Source of the DNA: Psychrobacter fulvigenes
Lineage (GTDB): Bacteria > Pseudomonadota > Gammaproteobacteria > Pseudomonadales > Moraxellaceae
Assembly: GCF_904846155.1 (NCBI RefSeq)
Contig: NZ_CAJGZP010000001.1
Coordinates: 2,232,001 to 2,296,000 of the forward strand
Reading direction: 5' to 3'
DNA: 64,000 bases
Shown here: piece by piece, positions 57,011 to 64,000 of the stretch
Layout: every line of letters starts with the position of its first letter
Numbering within the stretch: position 1 is the stretch's first letter
Position numbers and translations under genes: made by a program
The notes under the pieces: generated by a model
Database searches by the model: none
What the model was told of the DNA's origin: nothing
The model's input: the letters and a program-made list of their open reading frames with translations, nothing else

Positions 57011-57907
57011 TTAACCAATTCGGCGTTTAAGACCTGTCATCTGCAAAATACGCGTAGCAATTTCTTCAACCGACATCTCGGACACATCAAGGCTTGGAAT
57101 TCCATGTGTGATATAAATCCCTTGGATTGCACGCTGTTCTTGTTGAACCTGCTGATAGCTTGAGTAACGGCTGCCCGCACGACGCTCCTGTCGTATTTTT
57201 ACCAAACGATCTGTATCAATGACTAACCCAAATAATTTGTCTTTGTGCTCACGTAGCGCTTTTGGCAGCTGATTGTCGTACAAATCATCTTCAGTGAGTG
57301 GGTAGTTAGCAGCACGAATCCCAAACTGTAAAGCCAGATACAGCGACGTCGGCGTTTTACCCGAGCGTGACACCCCTACCAAGATGATATCTGCCATATT
57401 ATAATGGCGAGTACGAGCTCCGTCATCATTATCTAATGCAAAATGCACCGCATCGATACGCTCTTTATAAGTCTCAGAATCGACATGGTCGTGGGCATGA
57501 CCTGAGTGCGCATCTGGCTCAACGCCTGTCTCTTCAGCGATACGTCCAATCAAGCCTTCATACATATCTAAGTTACAGCTGTGGGCAGAGTTAATTCTCT
57601 CGCGTATCTCAGGACTGACAATGGTATCAAATACCAATGGCAACAACCCATCACGTTGATAGGCCATATTAATCTGCTGAACGGCATCTTCTGCACGCTC
57701 CAAGCTATCAACATAGGGCAATACTCGAGTCTCAAAAGGCACCGAGGCAAATTGACTTAATATAGAACGGCCCAGAGTTTCAGCAGTAATGGCCGTCCCA
57801 TCAGAGATAAAAAAGGCGCTTCTGATGGTTTGTGAGTTATCCAAACTCAATGCATGGCGGTTTTGAATAGTGGCTTTGTCTTGTTCAGGTTGGATATTAG
57901 AGTACAT
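57011..57907 (-). CDS. ppsR: Phosphoenolpyruvate synthase regulatory protein (kinase/pyrophosphorylase)
   Basis: PpsR (DUF299) switches PEP synthase off by ADP-dependent phosphorylation and on again by a phosphate-dependent reverse reaction. The N-terminal FFISDGTAITAETLGRSIL and the P-loop GVSRSGKTPTSLYLA match the family; an Asp/His-rich insertion (HSGHAHDHVDSE) lies near residue 140. At 298 residues it is slightly long. It is divergent from ppsA, its substrate, so the two are organised as a pair. Confidence 0.95.
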   Translation of the reverse strand: MYSNIQPEQDKATIQNRHALSLDNSQTIRSAFFISDGTAITAETLGRSILSQFASVPFETRVLPYVDSLERAEDAVQQINMAYQRDGLLPLVFDTIVSPEIRERINSAHSCNLDMYEGLIGRIAEETGVEPDAHSGHAHDHVDSETYKERIDAVHFALDNDDGARTRHYNMADIILVGVSRSGKTPTSLYLALQFGIRAANYPLTEDDLYDNQLPKALREHKDKLFGLVIDTDRLVKIRQERRAGSRYSSYQQVQQEQRAIQGIYITHGIPSLDVSEMSVEEIATRILQMTGLKRRIG

Positions 57908-58320
57908 AGCTTAAAAACCTCAATAGTCACATGCTGTAATCAACACCCTTAGGACGTGTCGACATTTTATGCTCTCCATTATACTCATAATAGACGTTTA
58001 ATAGGAATCAATGTTCGTACAATCTCCTAACCACGCTGCCAGCTAGTCATCCTATTTTTACGACATAAACCATACTGTTAAATCAGATGTGATTTATATA
58101 AAAGCCAAATTTTAGAGATGCTTTGCAACTACTTGACACACTTAACATTACCTCTTAATAAGACAATAACGACTTCATTCATTACCAAATTATCTCAAAA
58201 CCCTACAATTTGTATTTTTTTAACAAGTTTTTTGGTTCAGCTATCGAAATTGTCTGAATATAGCGGTATAATTTACCCCGTTATAATCCTTACTAAATAA
58301 CCTTATTTTTTGGAGTTATC
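57908..58320. promoter_or_regulatory. Divergent ppsR/ppsA promoter region
   Basis: About 410 AT-rich bases with no gene. Two TATAAT hexamers occur at about 58266 and 58281, close to the ppsA start; neither has a clear -35 box. A lone IS-like end (AGGACGTGTCGACATTTTA, about 57951) has no partner. Confidence 0.4.
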
Positions 58321-60705
58321 ATGGCAGCGCAATCTTCAGCACTTGTGATCAACCTTGATCAGCTAGGAAAAAACGATATTGACATGGTCGGCGGCAAGAA
58401 CGCCTCACTTGGTGAGATGATCAGTCACCTATCTGATTTGGGCGTTAGTGTACCAGGCGGCTTTGCTACTACCTCAAATGCATTCAATCGCTTTTTGACA
58501 GAAACAGGCTTACTTGACAAGATTAATAGCGAACTTAAAGAGTTAGATGTTGATGATGTCAATAAACTAACAGCGACAGGCAAAAAAATCCGTAACTGGA
58601 TTGTTGAGCAAGAGTTGCCAAAAGACCTTGAGCAAGAAGTACGTAAGTCTTTTGAAGCCATGAGCGATGGTAAAGATATTGCTGTTGCCGTACGTTCTTC
58701 TGCCACTGCTGAAGATTTACCAGATGCCTCATTTGCTGGTCAGCAAGAGACTTATCTAAACATTCGCGGTATTGATAACGTCCTGATTGCCATTAAAGAA
58801 GTCTTTGCTTCACTATATAACGACCGTGCTATCTCTTACCGTGTGCATAAAGGCTTTGAGCACGAAGGTGTTGCTTTATCTGCCGCTGTACAGCGCATGG
58901 TACGCTCAGAAACAGGCGCAGCGGGCGTTATGTTCACCTTAGATACCGAAAGTGGCTTCGATCAAGTGGTCTTTATCACCTCAAGCTACGGCCTAGGTGA
59001 AATGGTCGTTCAAGGCGCGGTCAACCCAGACGAGTTCTACGTGTCAAAGCAGCTACTTGCTAATGGCAAACCTGCCATTATTCGTCGCAACTTGGGTAGT
59101 AAGCACAAAAAGATGGTCTATGGCGATGAAGGCAGCACCAAAAAATCTGTCAAAGTCGTTGATGTTGAAAAACAAGAGCGTATGCAGTTCTCGCTCTCGA
59201 CTGAAGAGCTGAACTCTCTTGCCAAACAAGCCATGACCATCGAAAAACACTATGGTCAGGCGATGGATATCGAATGGGCAAAAGATGGCGATACCAATGA
59301 AATCTTTATCGTTCAAGCCCGTCCTGAAACCGTGAAGAGCCGCCAAGACAGCAATGTCATGGAGCGTTATGTCATCAACACGACTGGCGCTAAAGTGTTG
59401 TGTGAAGGTCGCTCAATCGGCCAGCGTATTGGCGCAGGCAAAGTACGTATCGTTAGTAATCTAAACGAGATGGACAAAGTACAAGAAGGCGACATATTGG
59501 TTTCAGACATGACAGACCCTGATTGGGAACCCGTCATGAAGCGTGCTTCTGCCATCATTACCAACCGTGGTGGTCGTACCTGTCACGCTGCGATTATCGC
59601 GCGTGAGCTTGGTGTACCAGCCATCGTTGGTTGTGGTAATGCCACCGAACTATTGGTTGATGGTCAAGACGTCACTGCTTCTTGTGCCGAAGGTGATACT
59701 GGCTTTATTTATGAAGGTCAGATTGATTTTGACATCCAAACCAACTCTATCGAGACCATGCCAGAGCTGGCGTTCAAAGTCATGATGAACGTTGGTAACC
59801 CAGATCGCGCTTTTTCATTCACTCAAATGCCAAACGAAGGTATCGGTCTTGCGCGTCTTGAGTTCATCATCAACCGTATGATTGGCGTGCATCCAAAAGC
59901 CTTGCTAAATATGAACAGCTTGCCACGTGAGATATCACAAGCAATCCAAGAGCGTATCGCAGGTTATGCCTCACCAGTTGATTTTTATGTCGATAAATTG
60001 GTTGAAGGTATCTCAACGCTTGCCGTTGCCTTTATGGATCAGCCAGTCATCGTTCGTATGTCAGATTTCAAATCGAACGAATACGCCAACCTACTTGGTG
60101 GTAAACTGTATGAGCCATCAGAAGAAAACCCGATGCTGGGATTCCGTGGTGCTAGCCGCTATGTTTCTGATAATTTCCGTGACTGCTTCGAGCTTGAGTG
60201 TAAAGCGCTAAAGCGTGTACGTGATGAAATGGGCTTGACCAACGTTGAGATTATGATTCCATTTGTTCGTACCGTTGGCGAAGCCAAACAGGTCATCGAA
60301 CTACTTGAGAAAAATGGTCTAAAGCGCGGTGAGAATGGCCTACGCGTCATCATGATGTGTGAGCTACCAACCAACGCCTTATTGGCAGACGAGTTCCTAG
60401 AGCACTTCGATGGTTTCTCAATTGGTTCAAACGACTTAACACAGCTAACACTTGGTCTTGACCGTGACTCAGGTATCGTCTCTCATCTGTTCGATGAGCG
60501 TGATCCAGCAGTCAAGAAGTTGCTATCTATGGCAATCGACGCTTGCCGTAAGCAAAACAAATATGTTGGCATCTGTGGTCAAGGTCCATCAGACCATCCA
60601 GATCTTGCTTACTGGCTCATGGAACAAGGTATCAACTCAGTGTCACTGAACCCTGACTCAGTACTAGATACTTGGTTCTTCCTAGCTGGTGAAGAAGTAA
60701 AGTAA
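58321..60705 (+). CDS. ppsA: Phosphoenolpyruvate synthase
   Basis: PpsA converts pyruvate and ATP to PEP, AMP and phosphate for gluconeogenesis. The N-terminal ATP-binding domain begins with [17 protein letters not shown]. The phosphohistidine is His422 in [20 protein letters not shown], and the C-terminal PEP-binding barrel ends with [20 protein letters not shown]. At 794 residues it is full length. The start follows TTGGAGTTATC. Its regulator ppsR is divergent. Confidence 0.97.
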   Translation: MAAQSSALVINLDQLGKNDIDMVGGKNASLGEMISHLSDLGVSVPGGFATTSNAFNRFLTETGLLDKINSELKELDVDDVNKLTATGKKIRNWIVEQELPKDLEQEVRKSFEAMSDGKDIAVAVRSSATAEDLPDASFAGQQETYLNIRGIDNVLIAIKEVFASLYNDRAISYRVHKGFEHEGVALSAAVQRMVRSETGAAGVMFTLDTESGFDQVVFITSSYGLGEMVVQGAVNPDEFYVSKQLLANGKPAIIRRNLGSKHKKMVYGDEGSTKKSVKVVDVEKQERMQFSLSTEELNSLAKQAMTIEKHYGQAMDIEWAKDGDTNEIFIVQARPETVKSRQDSNVMERYVINTTGAKVLCEGRSIGQRIGAGKVRIVSNLNEMDKVQEGDILVSDMTDPDWEPVMKRASAIITNRGGRTCHAAIIARELGVPAIVGCGNATELLVDGQDVTASCAEGDTGFIYEGQIDFDIQTNSIETMPELAFKVMMNVGNPDRAFSFTQMPNEGIGLARLEFIINRMIGVHPKALLNMNSLPREISQAIQERIAGYASPVDFYVDKLVEGISTLAVAFMDQPVIVRMSDFKSNEYANLLGGKLYEPSEENPMLGFRGASRYVSDNFRDCFELECKALKRVRDEMGLTNVEIMIPFVRTVGEAKQVIELLEKNGLKRGENGLRVIMMCELPTNALLADEFLEHFDGFSIGSNDLTQLTLGLDRDSGIVSHLFDERDPAVKKLLSMAIDACRKQNKYVGICGQGPSDHPDLAYWLMEQGINSVSLNPDSVLDTWFFLAGEEVK

Positions 60706-60845
60706 GCCCTAACGTTAAGTCACAGCAGCAATTCACACAGTCGTTAACAATATAACCATTAGGGTCTATTTAAAAATGTTAAATAGACCCTAATATTATA
60801 GAGTATAGATAACGATTTAAGATATGACTAACTATGCAGGCAATT

Positions 60846-61823
60846 ATGCAGATTTTTCTTGCTCGAAATAACGTACAAGCTGGCCCCTACACCTTGGATC
60901 AGCTTAATATTATGCTGACATCTGGTGAAGTAGTACTAGATGATTTAGTGTGGCATGAAGGCCTAGATCAGTGGCAGCGTCTTGGTGATGTGACAGGTAA
61001 TCAGTTTACCTATCGCCCAACGGTTGCTACGCCTAGTGACTCTATCATCAATAATGTGACTGTGTTCCCTGAGGACTCAAACAAAAGCGCTTCAGCAGGT
61101 GACAAAAAAGTTTCTATTGATAGGCTCTATGGCAAGCCTGAACGCCCAAAAACCGATGCAAAAAATGCCAAAGCTGATATGACAACCAACCGTCATCACA
61201 CTCCGCATAATAATGTATCACTCAATAAGCCAAGCACAAGTAAACTTGCTTCAAGCACAGATAAAGTGATTGGTAATGTGGTACTTGCCCCTATTATGTC
61301 GCGAGTATTAGCAACCGCCATCAATGCTCTGCTTTATTTATTAGCGATTTTTCCGCTGGTATTGGCATTGACAAAGATGGATATCGATTACACTAAGTTT
61401 CAAGACATCCAGAATATGGACGCCGCTTATCAGTATTCAATGACGCTCATGGAAAGCCTACCCAGCTCTACCTTGATGATGTCGCAAGTGATGGTATTTG
61501 GTCTATTTGCTTTACAATTGGTGTTTATTACCCTACGCGGGCAGTCACTGGGCAAACTCATTACAGGTATTCGAGTGGTCGATCAAACCACGCACCGTCT
61601 ACCTTCTTTTACCAAGCTTATCGGTATGCGCACCCTCCTGCTATTTATTATCTATAACTTGCTGTTCTCATTTACCAGCTTTTTAGGCTTTGTAGTCATT
61701 GCAGTACATTATTATATGGCATCAAAAAGCCCTGAAAACATCGGCTGGCATGATAAGTTAGCCAAAACTTTGGTGGTAAAAGCGGATAGCAGTCAGTTGA
61801 TAAAACAGCCAAAAATAAAGTAG
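60846..61823 (+). CDS. RDD-family membrane protein with N-terminal GYF-like domain
   Basis: A 325-residue protein. Residues 1-60 are a GYF_2-type domain (ARNNVQAGPYTLDQLNIML ... VWHEGLDQWQRLGD), which usually reads proline-rich or partner peptides. A polar linker follows, then an RDD membrane domain (PIMSRVLATAINALLYLLAI; GQSLGKLITGIRVVDQTT; SPENIGWHDKLAKTLVV) with about four helices. The function of the family is unclear; transport is suspected for some. I used the ATG at 60846 behind CAGGCAATT; another in-frame ATG at 60834 exists. Confidence 0.85.
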   Translation: MQIFLARNNVQAGPYTLDQLNIMLTSGEVVLDDLVWHEGLDQWQRLGDVTGNQFTYRPTVATPSDSIINNVTVFPEDSNKSASAGDKKVSIDRLYGKPERPKTDAKNAKADMTTNRHHTPHNNVSLNKPSTSKLASSTDKVIGNVVLAPIMSRVLATAINALLYLLAIFPLVLALTKMDIDYTKFQDIQNMDAAYQYSMTLMESLPSSTLMMSQVMVFGLFALQLVFITLRGQSLGKLITGIRVVDQTTHRLPSFTKLIGMRTLLLFIIYNLLFSFTSFLGFVVIAVHYYMASKSPENIGWHDKLAKTLVVKADSSQLIKQPKIK

Positions 61824-61864
61824 CTTATTGATGGTTTACAACCTTATTTAAAACGAGAATAATC

Positions 61865-61894
61865 AAAAAAGCAGCGCTCAGTCGTTGCTTTTTT
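61865..61894 (+). terminator. Terminator of the RDD gene
   Basis: AAAAAAGCAGCG and CGTTGCTTTTTT pair with a short loop, ending in a T run, 41 bases after the stop. Confidence 0.85.
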
Positions 61895-61959
61895 ATTGCT
61901 AACAACTACTACATACTATTTTATCCTTTTATTTATTCTTGATTAGGTTTTATTATCCT

Positions 61960-61988
61960 TTGTGTTAGCACAGGGTTACTGTTATAAT
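61960..61988 (+). promoter_or_regulatory. Promoter of rpsF-rpsR-rplI
   Basis: TTGTGT at 61960-61965 and TATAAT at 61983-61988 are spaced by 17 bases. The start would be near 61996, leaving a leader of about 120 bases that contains the S6:S18-type hairpin. Confidence 0.7.
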
Positions 61989-62060
61989 ACGGCGCTTTAT
62001 ATCCTAAGCTTATCTTCAACTTTTCATTAATGATTTGTTTGAGATGCAGCTTACCTTATA

Positions 62061-62112
62061 AATCTCCTTGCTATTAACATAGGGTTAATAGCTACTAATC
62101 CGTAAGGAGTCC
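62061..62112 (+). promoter_or_regulatory. S6:S18-binding-type leader of rpsF
   Basis: An inner 9-bp stem GCTATTAAC / GTTAATAGC (62070-62078 with 62084-62092) sits on an outer stem CTCCTT / AAGGAG (62064-62069 with 62104-62109). The outer 3' arm is the rpsF ribosome binding site. Between the two 3' arms is a bulge holding CCG (62100-62102). A hairpin with a CCG bulge beside the rpsF start is the known form of the S6:S18 autoregulatory site. Confidence 0.75.
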
Positions 62113-62115
62113 AAT

Positions 62116-62520
62116 ATGCGACATTACGAAGTGGTGTTAATTGTACACCCAGACCAGAGCGACCAAGTGGTCGGCATGGTTGAACGCTATATCAAGTTGG
62201 TTCAAGACAACAACGGCGCCATCCATCGTCTAGAAGATTGGGGTCGTCGTCAACTGGCTTACCCAATCAACAAGATTCACAAAGCTCATTACGTTCTTTT
62301 CAATATCGAAACTGACGGTGAGACTTTGGCTGAGCTTGAAGAGTTATTCCGTTATAACGACGCGATCATTCGTAGCCTAGTTATGCGCCGTGACGAAGCA
62401 GTCACTGAAGAGTCGCAGTTAGCTAAAAATGCCGATGAAAAACGTGCACGTAAAGCTACTACTCGTCGTCCAGACAGTCGTGAAAGCGATAGTGACGACA
62501 ACGACAACAGTGAAGACTAA
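62116..62520 (+). CDS. rpsF: 30S ribosomal protein S6
   Basis: S6 pairs with S18 on the platform of the small subunit. The protein begins [18 protein letters not shown] and has [20 protein letters not shown], typical of S6. The 134 residues include an acidic, Ser/Asp-rich tail ([14 protein letters not shown]) of the kind that RimK modifies with glutamate in some bacteria. It is first in the rpsF-rpsR-rplI operon and translation is probably controlled by the leader hairpin. Confidence 0.97.
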   Translation: MRHYEVVLIVHPDQSDQVVGMVERYIKLVQDNNGAIHRLEDWGRRQLAYPINKIHKAHYVLFNIETDGETLAELEELFRYNDAIIRSLVMRRDEAVTEESQLAKNADEKRARKATTRRPDSRESDSDDNDNSED

Positions 62521-62536
62521 TTAAAGGAGAATACTC

Positions 62537-62764
62537 ATGGCACGTTTTTATCGCCGTCGCAAATTCTGCCGTTTCACTGCTGAAGGCATCACTCACATCG
62601 ACTATAAAGATGTTGAATTGCTAAAACAGTACATTAGTGAAAATGGCAAAATCGTACCTAGCCGTATTACTGGTACATCTACTAAATATCAGCGCCAATT
62701 AGCAACTGCTATCAAGCAAGCTCGCTTTCTTGCGCTACTTCCGTATACTGATAACCATCAGTAA
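62537..62764 (+). CDS. rpsR: 30S ribosomal protein S18
   Basis: The 75-residue S18 ([18 protein letters not shown] ... [13 protein letters not shown]) forms a heterodimer with S6. It lies 16 bases after rpsF behind AAAGGAG. The usual priB between rpsF and rpsR of enteric bacteria is absent. Confidence 0.97.
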   Translation: MARFYRRRKFCRFTAEGITHIDYKDVELLKQYISENGKIVPSRITGTSTKYQRQLATAIKQARFLALLPYTDNHQ

Positions 62765-62789
62765 TTCGACGGTTAACTAGGAGTGACTC

Positions 62790-63302
62790 ATGCAAATTAT
62801 TTTGTTACAGCGTATCGTCAACCTTGGTAAACTCGGTGAAACTGTCGATGTGAAACCAGGTTACGGACGTAACTTTCTTATCCCGCAAGGCAAAGCGTTG
62901 CCTGCTACTAAAGCTAATATCGAAAAGTTCGAAGCACGTCGTGCTGAGCTTGAAGCCGAAGAAGCCAAAGAAATCGCTACCGCTCAAGAACGTGCTGATG
63001 CTTTAACTGATGTTAATGTCATCATGCGCGCCAAATCAGGTGACGAAGGCAAGCTATTCGGTTCTATCGGTACTCGTGATATCGCTGAAGCACTAACCAA
63101 CTCAGGCCTAGAAGTTGACCGTTCAGAAGTTAAGCTTCCTGAAGGCACTCTACGTCAAATTGGTGAGTATAACGTTGATATCCAGCTACATCATGATGTT
63201 ACTGCCAGCATCCTAGTCACCATCCTCTCTGAAGATGGCGATGACGAAGATCTAGTAGAAGATGAAGCAGAAGACGAGAACGAAGACTATTCTGAAGAGT
63301 AA
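62790..63302 (+). CDS. rplI: 50S ribosomal protein L9
   Basis: L9 links the base of the L1 stalk and helps fidelity. It begins [20 protein letters not shown] with [20 protein letters not shown], followed by the long connecting helix and C-terminal domain. At 170 residues it is about 20 longer than E. coli L9 because of an acidic tail ([20 protein letters not shown]). The start follows TAGGAGTGACTC. Confidence 0.97.
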   Translation: MQIILLQRIVNLGKLGETVDVKPGYGRNFLIPQGKALPATKANIEKFEARRAELEAEEAKEIATAQERADALTDVNVIMRAKSGDEGKLFGSIGTRDIAEALTNSGLEVDRSEVKLPEGTLRQIGEYNVDIQLHHDVTASILVTILSEDGDDEDLVEDEAEDENEDYSEE

Positions 63303-63327
63303 TCTTTAGAACCTTCGACTTTAGTTT

Positions 63328-63362
63328 AAAAAGAGAGTCAACATTATGCTGGCTCTCTTTTT
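63328..63362 (+). terminator. Terminator of the rpsF operon
   Basis: AAAAAGAGAGTC and GGCTCTCTTTTT pair around an 11-base loop and end in a T run, 26 bases after rplI. Confidence 0.88.
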
Positions 63363-63448
63363 GCATTGAAAATATGAAGCGTCTGACTCAATCTATATGC
63401 TTATTATGCTCAACATGTTATGAAGTGTAACGGTTCGACTGTCTTAGC

Positions 63449-63478
63449 TTGCTAATACTCGCACTTATACTATATAAT
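63449..63478 (+). promoter_or_regulatory. Promoter of ssrA
   Basis: TTGCTA at 63449-63454 and TATAAT at 63473-63478 are 18 bases apart, with transcription expected just before the mature 5' end at about 63492. Confidence 0.75.
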
Positions 63479-63491
63479 GTTTTGCTCTATT

Positions 63492-63850
63492 GGGGATGTT
63501 CTGGCTTCGACGCTGGTGATGAAACTCAATGATGCATGTCGAGAGTGTATGTCCTCTCGTAAATCAAACATATATTGTTATAGTCGCAAACGACGAAACT
63601 TACGCTCTAGCAGCTTAAACCCTGCTTACTGCGCTGCCGATTACCTATAGTTGGTCAGCCCAGTTGAAGCGTCCGCATATAGGTTCGCCACAAGGGATTG
63701 TCTCAATCTCTTGGGTTCAAAAGTAGAGAATCGTCCAATCCATCCTGCCTGTCGGATCGGTGCGGACTAAAACTAAAGACAGAATCTAAACATGTAGATT
63801 CATGAGCGTAATGCTGGCGGACGCGGGTTCAACTCCCGCCATCTCCACCA
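63492..63850 (+). ncRNA. ssrA: Transfer-messenger RNA (tmRNA)
   Basis: tmRNA rescues stalled ribosomes and tags the unfinished protein. The 5' end GGGGATGTTCTGGCTTCGAC and the 3' end GGGTTCAACTCCCGCCATC, followed by TCCACCA, are the tRNA-like halves; the acceptor stem pairs GGGGATG with the 3' CATCTCC. The tag frame is at 63586-63618 and reads ANDETYALAA then TAA. The length of about 359 is usual, and the CCA is encoded. Confidence 0.98.
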
Positions 63851-63863
63851 AACATTTTAAATC

Positions 63864-63894
63864 AAGTCAATCACTTAGGTGGTTGGCTTTTTTT
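63864..63894 (+). terminator. Terminator of ssrA
   Basis: AAGTCAATCAC and GTGGTTGGCTT pair (with G-U pairs) and are followed by a T run, 13 bases after the tmRNA 3' end. Confidence 0.82.
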
Positions 63895-64000
63895 ATAATT
63901 GAAATTTAATATCAAGCGATTGTTTCAGAGTCCGTTAAGCATATATTTTGCTCTATCTCTACCGTTAGATTGGATATAGTCTCAACAGAATGACGGTTAA
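63895..64000. other. Window end, no feature seen
   Basis: About 105 bases after the ssrA terminator hold no gene, RNA or repeat that I can support. Confidence 0.4.

Noticed and set aside
57951-57969. AGGACGTGTCGACATTTTA resembling the IS5-family end
   Set aside because: No inverted partner within several hundred bases and two mismatches in the conserved terminus; probably chance.
1-64000. CRISPR array, prophage, integron or toxin-antitoxin system
   Set aside because: No regularly spaced repeats, phage structural genes, integrase or paired small genes were seen; defence-like content is limited to the WYL regulator, which alone is not evidence.

Overview
The window reads as ordinary chromosome of a Moraxellaceae gammaproteobacterium, most likely Psychrobacter. 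Reasons: AT-leaning base composition; a long-form FabG-like reductase divergent from a thiolase; the exbB-exbD-msbA-lpxK-kdsB-holB-pilZ order; a rsmG-parA-parB block; a tmRNA whose tag reads ANDETYALAA. I infer the genus from gene content and style; no search was run.

Layout. 1-4.4 kb: a FabG-like reductase fragment, a thiolase with a long Lys/Ala/Thr-rich N-terminal extension, and PPK2. 4.5-14.7 kb, all minus strand: pilZ, holB, kdsB, lpxK, msbA, exbD, exbB (envelope lipid A/Kdo supply and export), then parB, parA, rsmG. 15.2-20.2 kb: a Lon-like AAA protease, a WYL regulator and a TerD-like protein. 20.3-22.8 kb: a voltage-gated-type ion channel, a small zinc-ribbon membrane protein and OmpW. 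23-27.6 kb: aceF and aceE, with aceF carrying an apparent one-base frameshift.

28-41.8 kb is the accessory region. Two 837-bp IS5-family copies lie in opposite orientation. One splits the first gene of a five-gene plus-strand cluster of exported proteins: an SdrD/DUF11-like protein, a small DUF11-like protein, a second DUF11-like protein broken by a 5-bp tandem duplication, a 1761-residue DUF11/SdrD/outer-membrane beta-barrel fusion, and a small exported partner. This is the best candidate for an undescribed surface system. Two of its five genes are interrupted by lesions that could in principle revert.

42-53.5 kb: a TetR regulator, an EEP-family hydrolase, a glycine-zipper protein, glpK, and a TolC / BrkB / HlyD / two ABC-2 permease export locus with no ATPase gene beside it. 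53.55-54.64 kb is an IS630-family element. 54.7-61.8 kb: sthA, a DUF4377-like lipoprotein, the divergent ppsR/ppsA pair and a GYF-RDD membrane protein. 62-64 kb: rpsF-rpsR-rplI with an S6:S18-type leader, then ssrA.

Small mobile elements tie the window together. A 99-bp MITE with IS630-like ends occurs twice in good condition (3.1 and 41.9 kb) and once as a decayed copy just upstream of the surface cluster. A 170-bp MITE with ends like the IS5-family element sits at 15.0 kb. Both IS families appear to use a -1 frameshift on an A7 run to make their transposase.
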